Counted from the first letter of the stretch, positions 10,739 to 23,932 are shown. The stretch: 64,000 bases of DNA from Stenopsyche tienmushanensis (GCA_008973525.1 WACJ01000074.1:1-64000), one strand, 5' to 3'. A program made the numbers and translations. The notes: generated from the sequence alone by a model not told the origin.

Positions 10739-12910
10739 CAGTAGACTCTCGATTGTCTGGGCTAATGCTGAGAAGGACGGATATTGATAACTGGAAAACA
10801 CGGACAATCCAAATCATCAAATTTCTACTTGGTTTCGAATATAATATTATGTTTGCAATACAACTTTTCTTTCATGATTTTAAACCTTATTATTTATTGA
10901 GAAAACGCTCATAGCTAAGCAGAAAATTGGCCGTTAGTAGTTAGTACCAAGCATTACCAAAATATTTTAAAAAAATCTGTAACTTTTGTTTGTTTTTGAG
11001 ATACATATTTTAAACTGTAATCTAGCAATGTTCCAACACAATCCATTGTCGTTTTACTGGTATCTTCTTCACTTATAGTATCACTCTCATTTTCTTCTTC
11101 TTGAGAAACAAAAGAAAGGATATCTTTAGCATCCATGAATTCAAAACCTGGATCAATCCACGTTTTAAATTTTCCAATAAATACACTTATTTCAGTAATA
11201 TCATTTCATTCTCTTCAGAATGCATTAATTTGTTTTCAGAAACTTTCTCCATCATCGAACAAGTCTGGCTTCACTTTTGACCAATTGTGTTACTCCATGT
11301 ATAGCATCCAATATAGTATTTTTTTTCTCCAGAAAATGATTAAGTTGTCATCTTTCTCAACAAGAGTTTAAGAAGACTGACGATAAAGATGATTCATTGA
11401 TGCTCTGACGCTTTGGTCCATGTGGCAATCCTTTATTTTTTTAAAATCTGGAACCCATTTATTTTTGAACCAATCTTCAAAAATCTCCCTGTCCATCCGT
11501 GCCCCTCTCTGGCCATAATAATCGACAGGAAGATTTTTCATTGAAGCCTTTAAAATATCGAAGTTTATTTGCTTTACCAATCATCAAATGATTCATTTTA
11601 TGAGTTCCTGATGTGTTTTCAGTCTCTTATCACTCCGATCTTTTTTCACAATCTTACATTCCTTATGAATTCTACCTAGCTTTCTTAAACTACATTGTCT
11701 GGTTGTTTTGAAAACCAAGATATTTAAGATGTGAAAACAGGCGTTTTTTTAAGCAGTTAAGACACAAGCATCAACCTTATCGCTTTGAAGAGTTTTGTTT
11801 CTTTAACCCTCTACACTCCGAACCATCCCTGACGTTACCTACCAGCTACTCGGCGCCATTTCGTCATATAAACGTGCATTTACGAACCCTCATATTATTT
11901 AGGTATTACAATTGTATTGGACTTATATGAATTTGTAGACATCGAGAAAAATATATTTGCAAAAAAAATCAATATTTCAATAAAATCAATCAATACAGTG
12001 TGATAAATTTTGAAGCACTCCCCAAAATGCAATTGCAGGCTGATTTGCGCACTTTTTCTTCTTTTGAGATGCAGTAAATTATGTAAGAGTTAATAATACC
12101 ACATTTCCAACCCCCTATTACAATTTATCATCTGGTTTACAGTTTCTGAATCATCCTCTTGTAGAAATTCTTTGGTTCAGAAGCAAAAAACGAATAAAGA
12201 CAGTTTTTTATATCCTACAAATTCTTATTTTTTTGTTCCACCAAAAAAACTGCTCTAATACGGGAAACAAATACAATTCCGATGGAATAAGATCAGATGA
12301 TTAAGATGGATGTAATAGTAATTTCCATTCAAAGTTCAATTTTTTTAAAATGCTATTTTGCGCTGAATCGTCGTGGCGCAAGATGACGTTGTGTCCATTG
12401 ATGGATTCTGGACGAATTTCGTCGAATATGAAGTAATCGATGCATTATTTGGCATCCAGACCTGCGGTAATCCGACAAACGGATTGTCCAATTTGTCGGA
12501 CTATAGAGTATCGTCCCTGACCCTTTGTAATCCGAAATATTATGAAAATTTTGAAATATACACGGATAAGACAAGACAAATTTGTTACTGTCATCAAACG
12601 TATTCTATGACAATTTTGAAGCGTTGAAGCTACAAAGATTTATTTTTTTGCTATCCCCTTGTAAAACAATTTCGTTTTCATGGCCAATCTTTTCCTGAAG
12701 AAATTATGTATATAAATCTTTTTTCCACCTCTGAATGTTTAGCTTTCTTGAAAGTTTGCCTCTTGTCTGCCCACAATAAATATCATAAATTGTGGATCTT
12801 CCTACGCCGTACTCACTTGCCAACTTACTTAACTTATTCCAGATTCACATTTTTGCATTTTTTACATTGACGAAGCTTTACTGTACATATGCACGATACT
12901 TGTATTGGGA
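10739..12910 (-). mobile_element. pogo/Tigger DNA transposon, degenerate
   Basis: The left terminus is CAGTAGACTCTCGATTGTCT, preceded by TA at 10737-10738. On the minus strand an N-terminal CENP-B-type helix-turn-helix is visible at about 12850-12740 (LASEYGVGRSTIYDI). A DDE-domain segment follows at 11580-11368 (KNLPVDYYGQRGARM, then FEDWFKNKWVPDFKK), and an acidic tail ending in KQTKVTDFFK near 10970. Stops and shifts interrupt every part. The right terminus is not clearly matched, so 12910 is approximate. Confidence 0.75.
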
Positions 12911-12914
12911 TGTC

Positions 12915-13050
12915 GGACTACAGGGGTCTCAGTCTCTCGAACTGCGCTACGTTCTCTTTTTGTCTCTGTCTCCCGAACTGCGCTACGTTCTCTTTCTGTC
13001 TCTGTCTGTCTCCGAGCTCAATGTACAAGAGCGCTCTTTCGCTAATATTT
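12915..13050 (+). mobile_element. piggyBac-like family fragment with internal tandem duplication
   Basis: It matches the right-hand (B) end of the family: CGAACTGCGCTACGTTCTC, then TCTGTCTGTCTCCGAGCTCA, then ATGTACAAGAGCGCTCTTTC. A 36-40 bp unit is repeated in tandem at 12938-12973 and 12974-13013. The terminal TTAA part is lost. Confidence 0.6.
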
Positions 13051-13129
13051 ATAGTCTATATATTTGTTTATATCGAGCCCTATATTTATATGCTAGCGAG
13101 CACGCGCATCAATAGATTTGTCATGCATT

Positions 13130-14410
13130 AAAGGTATTAATCGTCGTTTTTTTGTTGGAATGGGTCAATGGCCTGACTGATGTGGTCCTGCCCGACAAAA
13201 TGAACCAGAGGGAATAATTGGTTTTTTGAATTTTAAGGATGCATTGTCGGATTGTGTACAACTGTAGGAATGAAAGCGGAAGGCGGCGTGTGTAAATGCG
13301 TCGGCATTGCCGCCAAAGACGAAGGAAGACCGAAAGCTATAAAAATGAAGCACATCTCCGCCTTATTTATTTATAGCCCCACTTTGAATTAATTCCGTGC
13401 TTTATTTTCATGCGCTCGTCTGCAGAGTGTTTTGGATAATATATGCATACATTCGGTTCGACTGTACAAAACAAAACGGCAATGCGCGATGATGACGTAT
13501 GGACGCGAGACGCGGATAACGAACGCCGATGCGCGCTCTTGGATGGAAATGGTCACCGAAGCCGAATGCTCTCATTTAGATCATGCTCTCCAATTCGATA
13601 GGCTTAGATCTAGATCGGCGATTAACTTTTTTTTTGGGCTGGTATTATGTCATGCAACTTTCGATTTTTGTCTCGATAGCTCAAAACCTGAATTAACACA
13701 CAGGTATTCATATAGGTGGCAAATTTTAATCACGCTATTGGTCAAATATCGTTTGATTTACGCGTAGGAATATAACGTGATTTTTGATCACAGATTTCCA
13801 ATCATTTTTGAATCAAACCAATATTTGCTCTTAGAGTCATATTTGTTTTATGCTTTAATAAAAAGGTTTTGCGATGCATTTTCGAACTTCTTCGGGATCA
13901 AATTTCCGGCGCTGGGTCGATTAGATCGAATCGGGAGGTCATGGACATGGACGACATAGCGTTGATGGTTATGTTAGAGCAGGATAAGCTACCGATATCC
14001 GTTGGAACCCAACTATCCTTGGCTAATGATTTACAATGATGCCAAAAGCGAGTCTGTGTAATAAGACGGAGGAGGTTCAGAATAACAAAGAGCTATATAA
14101 TCTGTGTCTATTTTGTGTTGAGGGTTGATCTCTACCTCCCTTTTCTTTTATTCAAGCTTAGATTGATTTGAAAATATCCCGTTTTGCAAATTATCGATCC
14201 TTTTGGGTTTAATTACACTATTGGTTGACGAACAATGTGGTACATGGTCTGTTTTTTCGGACATAATTATTAACGGAAGCTTGTAGCACATATTGGTATG
14301 ACACACGTGCTGATTTGGCGCGAACGGTTGTCCGAGTCATGGCACACATGTTGTGTCGATTGTCTTTTATTGATGGCCGATATTAGCAGCAAGTATGGCA
14401 TCAATTATCC
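13130..14410. other. Intronic stretch with nothing recognised
   Basis: AT-rich sequence with a few GC-richer patches (13250-13330, 13480-13620). The reading frames here are short, without domain similarity or exon signals. Confidence 0.5.
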
Positions 14411-14413
14411 CCT

Positions 14414-14590
14414 AAGCCCCTAAAGGAGTAGGATCTGCAATATTGTGTGCTATTGACAGTGTTTATTTATCTATGTACAAACTTCATACACGCTGCGACA
14501 GTCCTGACAGATAAGTGAATTTATACGGATGATAAGTGGTGGACATATAAATGCAGCATCTAAGTTTATGATGATACTCAAAAGGTCTAT
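14414..14590 (-). mobile_element. piggyBac-like deletion derivative
   Basis: The B terminus CCCCTAAAGGAGTA joins directly to the inner motif ATATTGTGTGCTATTGACAG and then to CATACACGCTGCGACAGTCC. This removes the middle seen in the 16051-16542 copy. Confidence 0.6.
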
Positions 14591-15244
14591 TCGGATAAAA
14601 TTTGAAGAAACGCTGATTTGGAGGAGACAATAACGATAGAGATACCTTGTTATCCATGATCATCTTCAAACTCGCTAGTCCAGATTCTAACTAAGCTATT
14701 ATTTCTGTATGTAATTCCTTCCGTCGATGTCGACCTGTTGCATTCCTATTTACACGCAAGCGATCAAAGACGAACTCGAAGGCGTTTTACATAAGGACGT
14801 TTTGATGGCCTTTTTATTTCATCCTTATTAGAAGAAACCGTCATAACAGTTCGATTCGATTCGAGTTCGCTTCGATATATTCGTGATATAGATAAGATTT
14901 CCATTGGAACTCCTATACGCATTCTGTAAATTTGTTTGAACCTTTTTTTGCCATGATGTCCTCCGCCTACTTCAAATAAATATGTTTCTTCATCTCTTTC
15001 AATAATTCGATCGAATAGTAACAGTACAGGAGGACTTCAGGTTATAACTGGTTTTGCATTCATGGAAAATCTGATCGTATTGCGGATTATTGAAGTATCT
15101 TGGGGAAAGTATTTAATTATATTTAAAATATTATCTAAATGCAAAAAAATTATCATCATCATAGTGCATCTTAATGCAGCTCAGGATTCAGTATTCTAGA
15201 ATGAGAACGGAAGATTATCTTGTTGAAATCATTTTTAATTATTT
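14591..15244. other. Intronic stretch with nothing recognised
   Basis: No repeat match, domain or RNA signature seen. Confidence 0.45.
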
Positions 15245-15372
15245 TTCCGCATGCGCCGCGCCGCGTTCATTGCGCGTGTGTGTGTCTATACGCAGCATAA
15301 AGCAAACAGTAGTTTGCATATTTTATTATATATTACACAAACACAGCTTCATATTTTAGCTAATAATTTCAT
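15245..15372 (+). repeat. Dispersed repeat R (CGCATGCGCCGCG family), copy 1
   Basis: It shares a GC-rich head (GCATGCGCCGCG) and an AT-rich tail (ATTTTATTATATATTA, ACAAACAC) with 57380-57510. A more diverged inverted copy lies at 51460-51610. The class is unknown. Confidence 0.55.
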
Positions 15373-16050
15373 ATGCATGAATTATACAAAGCATTCTTCA
15401 AACTTCATTCGTTTTTAAAATGTTTTTTTGTATATTGACGCCTTTGTTATGATCTGAGTAGGTCTTCGCTTTCTCATGGTCACTTGTTGTTCCAAATTAT
15501 TATCTTAAGCAACAGTTTCTGTATTCTCCTGTGGATTTCGTTCGATCTGGGTCACCATTATTGTATTTTGCGATATTGTCTATATCAAAATCACAAACAT
15601 TATATTTTTAATTAACGTTCTTGACGGATTTATGACACGATTGGGCTTAGTCTAGTGATACCAAAAGTCTCGTGTATTTTTTTGATGGGATATTTTTGAT
15701 GATTTTACAATGACGGATTAATATCAAGATTAATAATGGTCGATAACATAATATGCGTGCCATTGCCAGAACAACCGTTCAAGTCTAATCAGTATTTTGT
15801 GGTTTTTATAAATTCTTAAGAGTTTTTCCGCTTTGGCGAAATTGACATGGAAAAATCATTCACTCTAGTTGAACTTGAACCAAAAAGATCAATTACCAAT
15901 GTTACCAAACGGTCTAAAAATGACTATTTTTTAAAGCGCGATAAAAAGGAAGTACAAATGTTTATTCGTTGCCAGCAATTAGATTCAGATTTAAATGACG
16001 AAAAACTATTCCATGAGATGAATCAATCCTTTCTGCACTCTTATCCACTT

Positions 16051-16542
16051 TTAACCTTTTGAGGAGTGAGCAAATTTAAAATCGATGAAGTCGTTGATGC
16101 CATAATCGCTTTACACCGATTACTTTCTGTCAGCTCCTATCAGCGTAATACAATCTTCAATTCGTGGCAGTCAATTGTAAATAAGCACTGTTGATAGCAT
16201 ACAAGCCCACGTTATTTTTTTTTACATAAACAATACACAAGAAATCGATTCATTTGCTCTCGCTTTAGAAGGAATGATAATCGGACAAAGACTCATTCAA
16301 CAAGCATTTTTGCGTAAACAAATAACAAACTTGAAATCGAAATAATTATTAATCGATAAATTTAGGCTAACGATCTATATAATCGTGTGATGTATACAGG
16401 GAAGCTCTTTGTCTCTTTCTCTCGAACTGCACTACGTTCTCTCTCTGTCTCTGTCTGTCTCCGGGCTCAATGTACAAGAGTGCTCTTTCGAATAAGTGGA
16501 AGGGGGTCTCAGGCCCTGGGATAGTACTCCTTTAGGGGTTAA
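16051..16542 (+). mobile_element. piggyBac-like nonautonomous element, both TTAA ends present
   Basis: TTAA at 16051-16054 and 16539-16542 bound a 492-bp element. The left end begins CCTTTTGAGGAGTGAGC; the right end reads back as CCCCTAAAGGAGTACTATCC. The interior shows the family's inner motifs (a GTTGATAGCATACAA form, CGATAAATTTAGGCTAACGA) and the TCTCTGTCTGTCTCC tract. This is the best reference copy in the window. A short in-frame piece after the left end (KIDEVVDAIIALHRLLSVSS) recurs at 41276-41482. Confidence 0.75.
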
Positions 16543-16826
16543 TTGTGGTTCTGACTCCAAAAGATTTTTAAGAACGTCGTTATTAAAATTAACAGGACGT
16601 CCTGAATGTTGTTCATAATAAATGCTGCTTTCTCCAAATTTAATTTTTTTAACCATTTCTGGGCAGTCTTTACACTGATAGTATGTTCACCATGTACACT
16701 ATTATTGTTTATCGCTGCAGATCTGGTAGATTCGCCACACGAAAATAAAAATATATAACATTTTCGACATGTTTATACTGTTTAAAATTTTCCCAAAAAT
16801 GCGCACGATCTTTTGGACTGACCTGA
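16543..16826 (-). mobile_element. Mariner fragment (family M1), N-terminal part of transposase
   Basis: On the minus strand it encodes a mariner helix-turn-helix and linker region (VNFNNDVLKNLLESEPQLT), disrupted by frameshifts. The outer terminus at 16797-16826 (TTTTGGACTGACCTGA, then TA) equals that of the element at 26166-26787. The inner end abuts the TTAA of the piggyBac-like element, which apparently inserted into it. Confidence 0.7.
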
Positions 16827-17923
16827 TATTTAAATATTGTCATGGACTTTGTAACATTGCTAAGATTTGAACAGTTCATTTGTCATTGTAATTTAGCAAT
16901 AAAAACTCTCATTATAAAAAATCTTGACTGCCCAGAGGGATTCAACAATTTTTTTTTGCAAAATGCATTCTACTTTAAACCAGGACAACTATTCGGGTTT
17001 GAAAATTTGGAACAATGGGCTGACGCATTGTCGCCGTTCAACGGACAGGACGCTTATTTTTTCATCTTTGTTTTTATTCATTCCTTGAAAACATATTTCG
17101 AACAAAAGGACCTTCTGAATAAACCCATCGATACGTACGTGCATCGAATGGCGTCGTTTTCGTCGGCGTTTCCCTCTTTGATCCCGACGACGTTTTGTCT
17201 TTGCGTCGTCGGTTCAGTGTGTTGATAAACTCTTTCCATTGGAGTTTATTTATTTCAAACGTCGTGTTGCTCTTAGGACGAGGACGCTTTTAGCTTTCGT
17301 CGAAACCGCAAATTCGACCTTTTGTGTGTTAGTTCAGACGCGCTCAAACGAGGATACGTTTGCTCCGTCGCTACGAAGATTGGAGCCTTGTGGTAGAAAA
17401 ACTGGTCGTTAAATGATTTAATGATTCTCAAAGATATTTTAATCGTTTCCGGTTTCTCGGTAAAAGGCGCATCGCGTATCTACGATTTTTTTTATTATCG
17501 TAAAACGGGATCGAAGATAACGTCAGCGACTATGAAAAAGATTGACATGCGCTGGATCCTGATGCAAGAAGGAGGTCTCCCTTCTTCGGCAGGTGCATGC
17601 AAAAATGCAGCCCTGCCGAGACAGTGTTCTTCGTGTATTTTTTGTTTTGACTCTAAAACTATGCATATTTTTAGCTATACAATGAAGACCACATTTGGAG
17701 CCTGCTGCCTTGAATAAACTGCAGCAGGAGGTTATTATAACATTTTTTTCGATTTTGATTATGAAAATGAAGTTTAAAATGCCATAACACATCTACATAC
17801 TTAAAAGTCGTCAGATATTCGCATTGAAACTCGAGCGCTATGGTAGGATTGCCTAACATTGAGTAACTAGCTTAACCCTCTCGTCGCCAACCATGAATCG
17901 GTATTGTTCCTCATAAAGCCTCT
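16827..17923. other. Intronic stretch with nothing recognised
   Basis: A 127-codon open frame starts at 16842, but it shows no domain and is biased by T-rich sequence. I do not call it a gene. Confidence 0.4.
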
Positions 17924-18276
17924 CGTATAATACCATCAATGTGACTGATAAAATTCTTTTCTGCTGAGACACGGACTAAAACTCGCAAAATTCCCGATTT
18001 CCCGACAAATTATTTATTTCCGTCGCTGCAGATGAATGTTTATATACTATAACACTTTGATGCGATTCTTAATTATATTACGGAGGAATATATAAATTCT
18101 GAATCCCGTATCTATTATATTTCATATCGATATTCTCATTATTAGCGTCGAGGTGTAGTAAATACATCACCGGTAGGGAAAGGTTAATATAATAATTTGA
18201 AAAATATATATGTACTGTATATATGTATACATAGATTAGACAGTTACTGCTCATAGGCGTCGCCTAAGCTCACCAA
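17924..18276 (-). mobile_element. hAT-family fragment (family H1)
   Basis: This is a noncoding and C-terminal segment shared with 36236-36657, 46500-47275, 51730-52412 and 62024-62766. Diagnostic motifs are CTGAGACACGGACTAAAAC, AAATACATCACCGGTAGG and ATGTACTGTATATATGTATA. Both terminal repeats are missing. Confidence 0.65.
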
Positions 18277-18627
18277 TTAAGTGCGACAATAAGCGACCAA
18301 ATAACAATTGCCATCGGCACATCAGGTACCAAAAACAACCCCAATTGGGTCATAAGATTTTCTGCCCTAAAAAATGAATACGTGTTTTTTTTAAATATTT
18401 TATAATATCCTTTGAAAGTATCGTTGAAATGAGCCGTTTAGAAGAAATTCTAAGAATTAGTAAATTTCTCGGAAATGACCGGTTGGACAGAATTCTAGGA
18501 ATTGAAATATTTTATTGATTTTCTTTTAACGCTTAGCCGCGCGATGGCCGTACATCCAGCGACCATTCCAACTCATCTGGTGACAAAACTTGCTCGGCTA
18601 AAACCCTCGTGCCGGATTAGTCTATTG

Positions 18628-18834
18628 CAGGGGTGGCCAACCCAAATGATCTTGCGGGCCACTTTGGAAATGCATCATAGCTCCGCGGGCCGCATATAAA
18701 ATTATATATCCCCATTTTAGATTTAGATACACTATAGACATTTTTTTGAAGTGAAAAAATATATTTTGTAAAAGTGTAATAAATCTTGCGGGTTGGAACA
18801 ATATTCAAGGCGGGCCGCGGGTTGGCCACCCCTG
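18628..18834. mobile_element. hAT-type MITE with CAGGGGTGGCCAAC ends
   Basis: Terminal inverted repeats CAGGGGTGGCCAACCC and GGGTTGGCCACCCCTG enclose 207 bp with GCGGGCC motifs inside, a layout common in short hAT derivatives. The flanking 8-bp sites share only the TCTA core, so the target duplication has decayed. Confidence 0.75.
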
Positions 18835-18904
18835 CTCTAAACTGTGAAAATGCTTCTTTGTCGGCAAAATAATACATTTACTAATTTTTCAATCTTCAAG
18901 AAAT

Positions 18905-19123
18905 GAAGAGCCACTTCACTCTCGCCTTTCATATGGAGTCATAAAAATAAAGCCCATTGAAGTTGTGGAATACAACAAATTTATGGGTGGTGTTGATAGG
19001 TCAGACCAACTCATATCATATTATTCTTGCCCCCGAAAAACAATTCGGTGGTATAAAAAAATAATATTCCATCTGTTAGACATGTCAGTATTTAATGCGT
19101 GGATTTTATACCGCATTAAATGA
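18905..19123 (+). pseudogene. piggyBac transposase, C-terminal remnant
   Basis: Seventy-two codons and a stop encode the end of a DDE_Tnp_1_7 (piggyBac) catalytic domain. The core is NKFMGGVDRSDQLISYY, then RWYKKIIFHLLDMSVFNAW, the hallmark segment around the last catalytic aspartate. The 5' part is missing, cut near the hAT-type MITE at 18628-18834. It ends in a TGA directly followed by the inner sequence of the nonautonomous family (ATATTGTGTGCTATCGACAG). That links the short TTAA elements of this intron to a piggyBac source. Confidence 0.85.
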
Positions 19124-19260
19124 CGGAATATTGTGTGCTATCGACAGTGCTTATTTATTTATGTACAAGCTTCATACACGATGCGACGGTTCTGATAGAT
19201 AAATGGCGGACATGCAAATATAGCATATTCAATGGAGGTCTTCAGGGATGCTCATTGAAT
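19121..19260 (-). mobile_element. piggyBac-like terminal region following the transposase remnant
   Basis: It contains the family motifs CATACACGATGCGACGGTTC and TGATAGATAAATGGCGGACA in the same order as the reverse of other copies. It represents the 3' untranslated and terminal part of the source element. Confidence 0.65.
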
Positions 19261-21285
19261 GATTTTTGCTACGTAATTGAATCTTTTCTTGGGGGATGTA
19301 TTGGTCAGAATGCCTCTTATTAGTATTGTTAGTAAATTTAGACAACTCTAAATAAATAATCATCGTACGCTCACGGGATAGGTTTAGACAGGGACATGTC
19401 ATAATTGCATACTTTGAACAATTTTGGTCTTTCATCTATTCATTCGCATTATTGCCTTTCTTGTTCTTATTTGTCATACGCAATTCAAATTTTATTTTCT
19501 CACCTTATGCGTTGAGATTATATCTTTGAGAAGTTCTGCAAAACACACTTTTGCCTTTTAAATTCCATTTAAGCGAACAAAGGACTTGTGGTTTTCGCCC
19601 ACGGCTTCAAATCCAATAGGTCGCCTCGTATAATAATAATTCCGTGCTTTTATAGTGTCTTAAAAGCCCACAACTCCAATATTATTGAAACGGTAGTTAT
19701 TTCAGTGACCTCAAAAACAGGCACGCGTTTCGTGTAATCTGTCCAATTTTCGTGGAAAATGTCGCCACAAGTCTAATTAATGGCACGCGTTCTATTTTTC
19801 ACCAATAAATGGTAATAAAGGCGACTTTTTGTATACTTGTGAAATAGCATAACAACAGAAGGGGGCAGTTCAGAGTAATTTTCGTATTTTAGAGGATAGT
19901 AGCAGAAAATGATCATCTGATTTGTGTAAATTAGCGTCATATGTTTTGCGAGTAATTGGGAAAAAAAATGGTGTCTCAAACGGACAACACACAGGACCGG
20001 AAAGAGTTAAAATATATCGGAGATGGACAAAGATCGATTTAAAAACAAGACGTGTTAATGCAGAACTTATACAAGTACTGTTGAGGAATGCTCGCTCCGT
20101 TTATATTGTTTTTCATCGCAGTCCGAGTGTATCGGCTTTAAACGCCTTTAGTATAAGAATATCGAGGCATTCAATTAGAAGTTTGCATTTTTCAACGGCG
20201 TCGGCATTTGAATAATGTCCAAGAAGTTAACCGCGCAGTGGGTTTGTTGAAGATAATCGCGTCAACTGGAGTGGACCTACGAGTTTCTTGGTACTCAATA
20301 ACGAGGACGCTGTATCTGCTAACTCGCAGACATCTCATGTAAAGTAAATACACGGTATAAGACACCGCGATCGATCTTCGCCTCCCTGATATATTGCATA
20401 TCTGCTTCTTCCTTCACAATCTCATCAGAAATTAATATTCAATTCTGCATACTGAGTTGGCAAATATGTATCGGATGCGCCTTATCAATAATGGCATTTT
20501 CCTATGGAGTTTAATTGTTTGTTGTGTGCAAATAATTGGATGGAAGATTGAGCGGTGGAAGAAATGCACGATGGACTTCCGACCGTTATTCAATTCGGTG
20601 CTCTACTATTCCACTAGAATGACAATAGATATAATTACTTCGAGTGTAACTGGTTTAACAAAAGATGTTTTCGTTACTTCCCACGATCTATTCGAAAGTG
20701 GGTGCCATGTCATCTGTTGTCAGGCATCGGATTGACAAACAGAAACATTCGGAACGAGCTTTAATAACGTGCTCGTTCACACACCTTCAGACAAGAAGGC
20801 TCTGGAGATCTCTAGAAATTTAATAGTGCAACTCATTTCTTATGATTGACATCTATTTTCATAGCGGCTTTCGAGCGTGCTGTCAATCCTTGCTTTGGCC
20901 ATGACATTATCGCAAAAATTTCACATACATAGTTCAATTCATTTTTGAAGTGTACAGGCGCGGTAGGGTAAATTGAACGTCACGAGAAGTGAAACTCTAA
21001 CCGGCAGTTGATTGGAAAGTTCGCCGCGTAAATCGCGGCGCGTGTGTTTGTCTCTCTGTCTATATGTGTGTTTGTATCTTCGTCGTTTTCCATATGTTGC
21101 AAGGGATTGTAATATTCAGATAAGTTCTTACAATCCCCTGGAGTTACATCATTTTTCAAGATGTAACAACATGATAAAACCCATACTACCCATCACAAAA
21201 GCTTGAACGCTCACTGGTGGGCGGTAGGGACCAGCTTAAATACCACTGATCTAGATCATTAAGACATTAAAAAAATCTGCATTTA
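19261..21285. other. Intronic stretch with nothing recognised
   Basis: No domain-bearing frame. A possible decayed hAT terminus (CAGTGGTATTTAAGCTGGTC on the minus strand) lies near 21230. Confidence 0.4.
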
Positions 21286-21330
21286 TTAGGTTGTCCCATA
21301 AGTTTCTTTCGCAAATGAACATAGATTTAA
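21286..21330 (+). mobile_element. Mariner 5' terminus fragment (family M2)
   Basis: TTAGGTTGTCCCATAAGTTT, followed by CTTTCGCAAATG, matches a common insect mariner terminal repeat. No matching right end is visible before 22000. The internal sequence is unrecognisable. Confidence 0.5.
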
Positions 21331-23439
21331 TCATAGCCATGGTTGAAGAAAACCCGTGGTGTCGAAAAAAAAGTCGAACCCGTGGTGATGAAGCATATGC
21401 ATCTCCGGCCATGAATGTGTTAATGTCTTGTAAGACATTGGGTTAAATCTGTATATTTTTCTTCGAAAATACTCTTAGTGCCTTATTGAGGTGGCCATGA
21501 AAGCATTTTTTGATACATTCAAACGGGGTTGCACGCTGGGTACATTCATTATCGAAAGCACCAGGAGTTGAATGCATTATTTAAATGGCTTGATTGTTAC
21601 GTCCCTCTTTGGTCCTGAAGTGGATTGCGAATCATATAAACGCTCGTAATTCGGGGTGTACAGAACCAATTTTGGGATACATTTATATACCTTAATCCCG
21701 ACCAAAAGGTTTCCTTATAAGAAAAGGTCATATTGGACATTGTAGAAAATTTCCTCTTTTGCAAACTCGTTGTGGTTTGTTTTTTTATTGACACAAACCT
21801 TTTCTATATAACCATCTATTTTTTCTACCAGATTTATGTCGAAATATTATTTTCAACTATTATAAAAAAAATAAAACTAAAAAAATGTGGTCAAAAAATG
21901 ACTTTTTTTAAAATACCACCACCTTAACAATTTCAGATCTATTTGCAATATAATTTTCAGTAAATCTTACAGAAATACAACCAACCGACATTAGATAGAC
22001 AATTGTTGCATTTAACCTTTCCTTTACTATGGTGTATTTACTACACTGTATATGTACTTTTCCAAGAAGGATAGAAATGATTTGGTGACAATTTGAAATT
22101 TTTACATGCAATTTTACAAATAGTGTTGAAGCAATTTCCAAGGAAAAACTCATAAAGCAATAAAAAAAATTATCTCAGTATTTCTTTAATGTGTGTCTTG
22201 ATAGTCACCATTTTTATGGGCGATGAATCAATTACTCCTCAGCGAATAACTTTTATAGAACTTCTTTAATGGCCGTCATATATTTGCCACCGTCAGTTAA
22301 TGGTTGACGATATGAATTTTTTTGAACGCTTATCTGGATCAATTTTTCATCGATAATAAATTGTTTTCAAACTGTGGTAACGACGATCACTTATTAGTGT
22401 TATTACAACGCAGATACCCTAAGCTTAATTGAGTTATTTTATCCTTTTTGTTGCTCATCATCGCGATCTCAGGCGGTTAATAATATGTAGTCGGAGAAGG
22501 CTTAACGAGGAGTCATTCAGCTGATTACGATGCACCCCGAAGAGAATTAATCGAGGAAGGGTCGTCTAAGTACCCACCCTATTTCATTATGTCGGATCAG
22601 ACGAGGCATCTTCGCTCTCCATTCTTAATCTCGCTGGTTGTCCTCGCGTTCGGTGTCCTGTTCATCCTCGTTAGCATCACAAGCATTAAGCTGCTTTTAG
22701 AACATTGACCTTCCTCTTCTGCCGGACACCCATTGTTTAAGATTCTTCGTGCGTGCATGTTTATATGTTGATCATAATCAATGAATTTGTTCCGTTCCAT
22801 ACATAGCTCGACCAAACCGGGTGAATTGCGACTTCGATGTAATTAAAACCCTCGATTTTTGACTCCCCCATTGTATGAATCGAAGGGTTATTTCGCGTGA
22901 AATTAGAAACTATACACACACGATAAATTCCGATTAGGGGTTCAACTCGGATTATACAATGGGTGCGATGAAACTGTATAATATCACGTCATACATGCTC
23001 GGAATTAATGGAATTTCTCGGAATTTAACTGCGAAATATTTCGCTTAGGGACAAGGTCGTAAATGCTAAAAATAATAGGATACAACCTTTTTTGGATCAT
23101 ATTGCTTTAGTTTTACGAGCTATGAATTGTCGGTCCGTAGTCATACTCAACATTAATTCTGCTCCGTTGTTGTACGATGTTGGCAGAAATTCTATTGTCG
23201 TTGGCGTTAGCTTAACATCGTTGTTATCACAGAAAGTTTGTTAATATAATGCATCCCGGCGTGCTGAATACGAATACAGGACACAAAGGAACGCGAATAT
23301 TGCAAAGGAAGACTTTCACATAAAGGGATGTGGAAACAGCGGTTGACGTATGACACAGATAAAAACATGAAAAAAAATATTTATACGGTATATAAATTAG
23401 ACAGTTAATTCGGTGATATTGTATACAATAATGCGTATC
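21331..23439. other. Intronic stretch with nothing recognised
   Basis: AT-rich, with short frames only. Confidence 0.4.
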
Positions 23440-23932
23440 TTAACTCTTTGAAGAGTACTGTCGCGTATTTGCGATCGAATTCCAGTTATTCAAAAAGAGC
23501 GTCCTTGCACGTTGATTTCGGAGAGAGATAGAAACGGAGAGAACGTCGTGCGTACATCGTACGATTGTATAGATCGATAACCCAAATTTATCGACTAATA
23601 ATGATGACCCAAACGAACCAATTTCAAGTAAGTCCGCCACTTATCATCCGTACAAATCCACTTATCTGTCAGGACCGTCGCAGCGTGTATGAAACTTGTA
23701 TATAAATAAATAAACACTGTCGATAGCACACAATATTCGGCAATTTCTTTGTGTAAACATAAACAACACATTTGAAATCGATTAGTCGATAAATTTGGGT
23801 TAACGATCTATACAATCTCCGACCTGCAAGATACTCTCTCCATCTCTGTCTGTCTCCGAGTTCAACGCGTAAGAATTCTTTTTGAGTCACTGGAATTCGG
23901 ACACAACTCTGGGTCTTGCCTCTTTATTTTAA
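23440..23932. mobile_element. Two piggyBac-like copies, head-to-head junction
   Basis: TTAA at 23440 is followed by the B terminus in reverse (CTCTTTGAAGAGTACTGTCG), down to CGATAACCCAAATTTATCGA. The A part then starts in forward orientation near 23640 (CACTTATCATCCGTACAAAT), runs through GTCTCCGAGTTCAACGCG and ends at TTAA (23929-23932). Two B ends at the outer edges suggest an inverted fusion or one insertion into another. Confidence 0.6.

Noticed and set aside
15847..16062. A 71-codon frame (MEKSFTLVELEPKRS...) suspected to be a transposase piece
   Set aside because: Possibly degraded piggyBac, but no catalytic or zinc-binding motif could be aligned. It ends at the TTAA of the inserted element.
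16842..17225. A 127-codon open frame in the frizzled intron
   Set aside because: No domain; Phe-rich because of T-rich DNA; no supporting splice or promoter context.
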